From: an uncultured Bacteroidales bacterium
GTDB taxonomy: Bacteria; Bacteroidota; Bacteroidia; Bacteroidales; P3
Direction: 5' to 3'
Assembly: GCA_900319595.1 (NCBI GenBank)
Contig: ONOZ01000127.1
Coordinates: 1 to 7,017 of the forward strand
DNA length: 7,017 bases
Shown: positions 5,808 to 7,017 of the stretch, in pieces
Numbering within the stretch: the stretch's first letter is position 1
Layout of the letters: every line of letters starts with the position of its first letter
Notes under the pieces: model-generated
What the model was told of the DNA's origin: nothing
What the model saw: the letters and a program-made list of their open reading frames with translations, nothing else
The model's database searches: none
Program-made: the position numbers and the translations under genes

Positions 5808-7017
5808 GAAATACGTTATATATAATTGCATTTTTGTTGTATGTTGCTTGTTTTTGTAGTATTGATACATTGCAAGCACAAACTACATACGATGTAGAAG
5901 AAGAAATTCAGCAGGGGAGTTGTTATACCATCTATAAAGATAATGGTGATATAGATACCGTGCTGACCTACTCGGGAGTTTTTGGATACAAAGGTAAGAC
6001 TTACAAAATTACAGTCAAGATTGACAACGAAGATGATTTGGCTTGCAATCCTAATTTGAAATATAGAATTAAGAAAAAGTGGCTTGCTCAATATGCAGAT
6101 GACCCTACAGTCGGTGAGGACGAATATTATGAAGATTTGGTTTCCAACCTTACGAACGGAATCTTGCATGTTTCTACCGATAATGATATTTATGTAGAGG
6201 TTTTCTTTGATAATGATGCCGAATTAGATTTTGAGTGGAGTGCAGAGGAAAATGGTAATTATGCAAACATACTTTCTCCTACAGAAACAATCGTAAATAT
6301 AAAAAGTTCGCCTAAAACTAATGCCGTTTATAATTTGCGTACAACACAAACGGCAAGTAAAGATGATTATGAGATGGTTTATAATGGCAATTTTGAGGAA
6401 GGAAATTGGGGCTTTACGAGTGATTTCCATTATTTGTCAAAAGAAATGAATCCAGGTGGAATTTTTCGTACTTACTTTCCAGGAGCACCTTCTACGTATG
6501 CAATAGGTACTTCAGATGAGAGTAACACACAATGGTTGCACCCATCAGATTTTTTTGGACTGTCATGGACATGTATGCCACCTAAATCTTCTGGACTTTA
6601 TTTGTTTGGTGATGGGGCAGCCACAGGAGGCATTGCAAAAGATGAGATAGTTTATAAATCAACATTTACTGTTCAAAAAAATACTACCTATATATTTCAA
6701 GCTAAATTTGCAAATCTACATGCAGGAATATCTCCTACACAAAAAGGAGTGCCACCTATACAGAAAGGAACGATGTTTGCAAAGTTTCGTTTTGTGGTTA
6801 ATGGAGAAAACTATTCAGACGAAAATGTTGATGCCGATGGGACATATCACCTTGACTCACAGTTAGGCGAATGGCAGACACTTTATTGTGTTTTTAATAG
6901 TGGAGATAAAGATTTGGCAACTATTGAAATTCATAATAGTGGAATTACGGATAACGGCAATGATTTTTGTATAGATGATATATCGTTTTTAAAACATTGT
7001 CAAACAGATACGAAAAT
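5804..7017 (+). CDS. Secreted surface protein, paralogue of the upstream T9SS cargo protein (3' end cut by window edge)
   Basis: The frame is open from ATG 5804 to the right edge: 404 codons with no stop. Residues 1-25 are a signal peptide (MRNTLYIIAFLLYVACFCS, cleavage likely around TLQAQ). The rest aligns in order with the upstream protein: DTVLTYSGVF (51-60) against DSIVTYSGVF, an Ig-like stretch (FEWSAEE, about 143-149), MVYNGNFEEG at 191-200 against IVYNGNFEEG at exactly the same residue numbers, FNSGDKDL against WNSGDDTL, and GNDFCIDDI (385-393) against GNDFCIDNI. The module is longer here (about 37 residues between the two anchors), partly from an insert around 305-323. By analogy, GCDS-type repeats and a T9SS sorting domain are expected past the edge, but they cannot be seen. 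No enzymatic motif is visible; a surface binding or structural role is inferred. Confidence 0.85.
   Translation, partial: MRNTLYIIAFLLYVACFCSIDTLQAQTTYDVEEEIQQGSCYTIYKDNGDIDTVLTYSGVFGYKGKTYKITVKIDNEDDLACNPNLKYRIKKKWLAQYADDPTVGEDEYYEDLVSNLTNGILHVSTDNDIYVEVFFDNDAELDFEWSAEENGNYANILSPTETIVNIKSSPKTNAVYNLRTTQTASKDDYEMVYNGNFEEGNWGFTSDFHYLSKEMNPGGIFRTYFPGAPSTYAIGTSDESNTQWLHPSDFFGLSWTCMPPKSSGLYLFGDGAATGGIAKDEIVYKSTFTVQKNTTYIFQAKFANLHAGISPTQKGVPPIQKGTMFAKFRFVVNGENYSDENVDADGTYHLDSQLGEWQTLYCVFNSGDKDLATIEIHNSGITDNGNDFCIDDISFLKHCQTDTK

Noticed and set aside
5843..5860. Lipoprotein signal (YVAC) in the second secreted protein
   Set aside because: The -3 position is Tyr, not a typical lipobox residue, and a better signal peptidase I site follows at about residue 25; T9SS cargo proteins normally use signal peptidase I.
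5816..6169. 117-codon minus-strand ORF opposite the second secreted protein gene
   Set aside because: It lies antisense to a clearly coding frame with a signal peptide and paralogue similarity; its translation is low-complexity and hydrophobic in the way typical of antisense shadows.
1..7017. tRNA, rRNA, CRISPR arrays, insertion sequences, attachment sites
   Set aside because: I saw no regularly spaced direct repeats, transposase-like coding sequence, terminal inverted repeats or RNA gene sequences on reading both strands.

Overview
The window looks like chromosomal DNA from a member of the Bacteroidota, most likely of the order Bacteroidales. Four things point there: an AT-rich composition; a gene of the DUF4954 family, which is largely confined to this phylum; promoter-like boxes of the Bacteroidetes type (TAnnTTTG) in front of genes that lack strong Shine-Dalgarno sites; and a large secreted protein ending in the gliding-motility-associated (CHU_C / type B) sorting domain of the type IX secretion system (T9SS). 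The species cannot be named from the sequence.

Left half (about 1-3262, minus strand): a compact two-gene unit reading leftwards. The first gene (3262 to 1952) encodes a 436-residue CoA-transferase of the acetyl-CoA hydrolase / 4-hydroxybutyrate CoA-transferase family, with its catalytic glutamate in place. Five bases after its stop begins a 618-residue DUF4954 protein (1946 to 90), a predicted left-handed beta-helix (hexapeptide-repeat) protein of unknown biochemical role. Beyond its stop an open frame runs off the left edge. It may be the start of a third gene in the unit, or a continuation of DUF4954 separated by a frameshift.

Middle (3263-3503): a 241-base, very AT-rich divergent intergenic region. 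It holds a -7-type box for each direction and a perfect 9-bp inverted repeat.

Right half (3504-7017, plus strand): two tandem paralogous genes for secreted surface proteins. The first (728 residues) is complete: signal peptide, a paralogue-specific N-terminal region with an Ig-like part, a jelly-roll / carbohydrate-binding-like module framed by NGNFEEG and GNDFCID, four to five repeats of about 49 residues built around a GCDS(I/T) motif, and a C-terminal type B T9SS sorting domain. The second starts 113 bases downstream behind its own promoter-like box, has the same order of signal peptide, N-terminal region and NGNFEEG...GNDFCID module, and runs off the right edge after 404 codons. No enzymatic domain is visible in either, so an adhesive, glycan-binding or structural role on the cell surface is the best inference.

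The two halves are divergently transcribed and show no obvious functional link: metabolism plus an uncharacterised cytoplasmic protein on one side, T9SS cargo on the other. I see no tRNA, rRNA, CRISPR array, insertion sequence or clear intrinsic terminator. The most interesting item is the tandem pair of paralogous, possibly diverging T9SS cargo proteins; I do not see evidence of a wholly new system.
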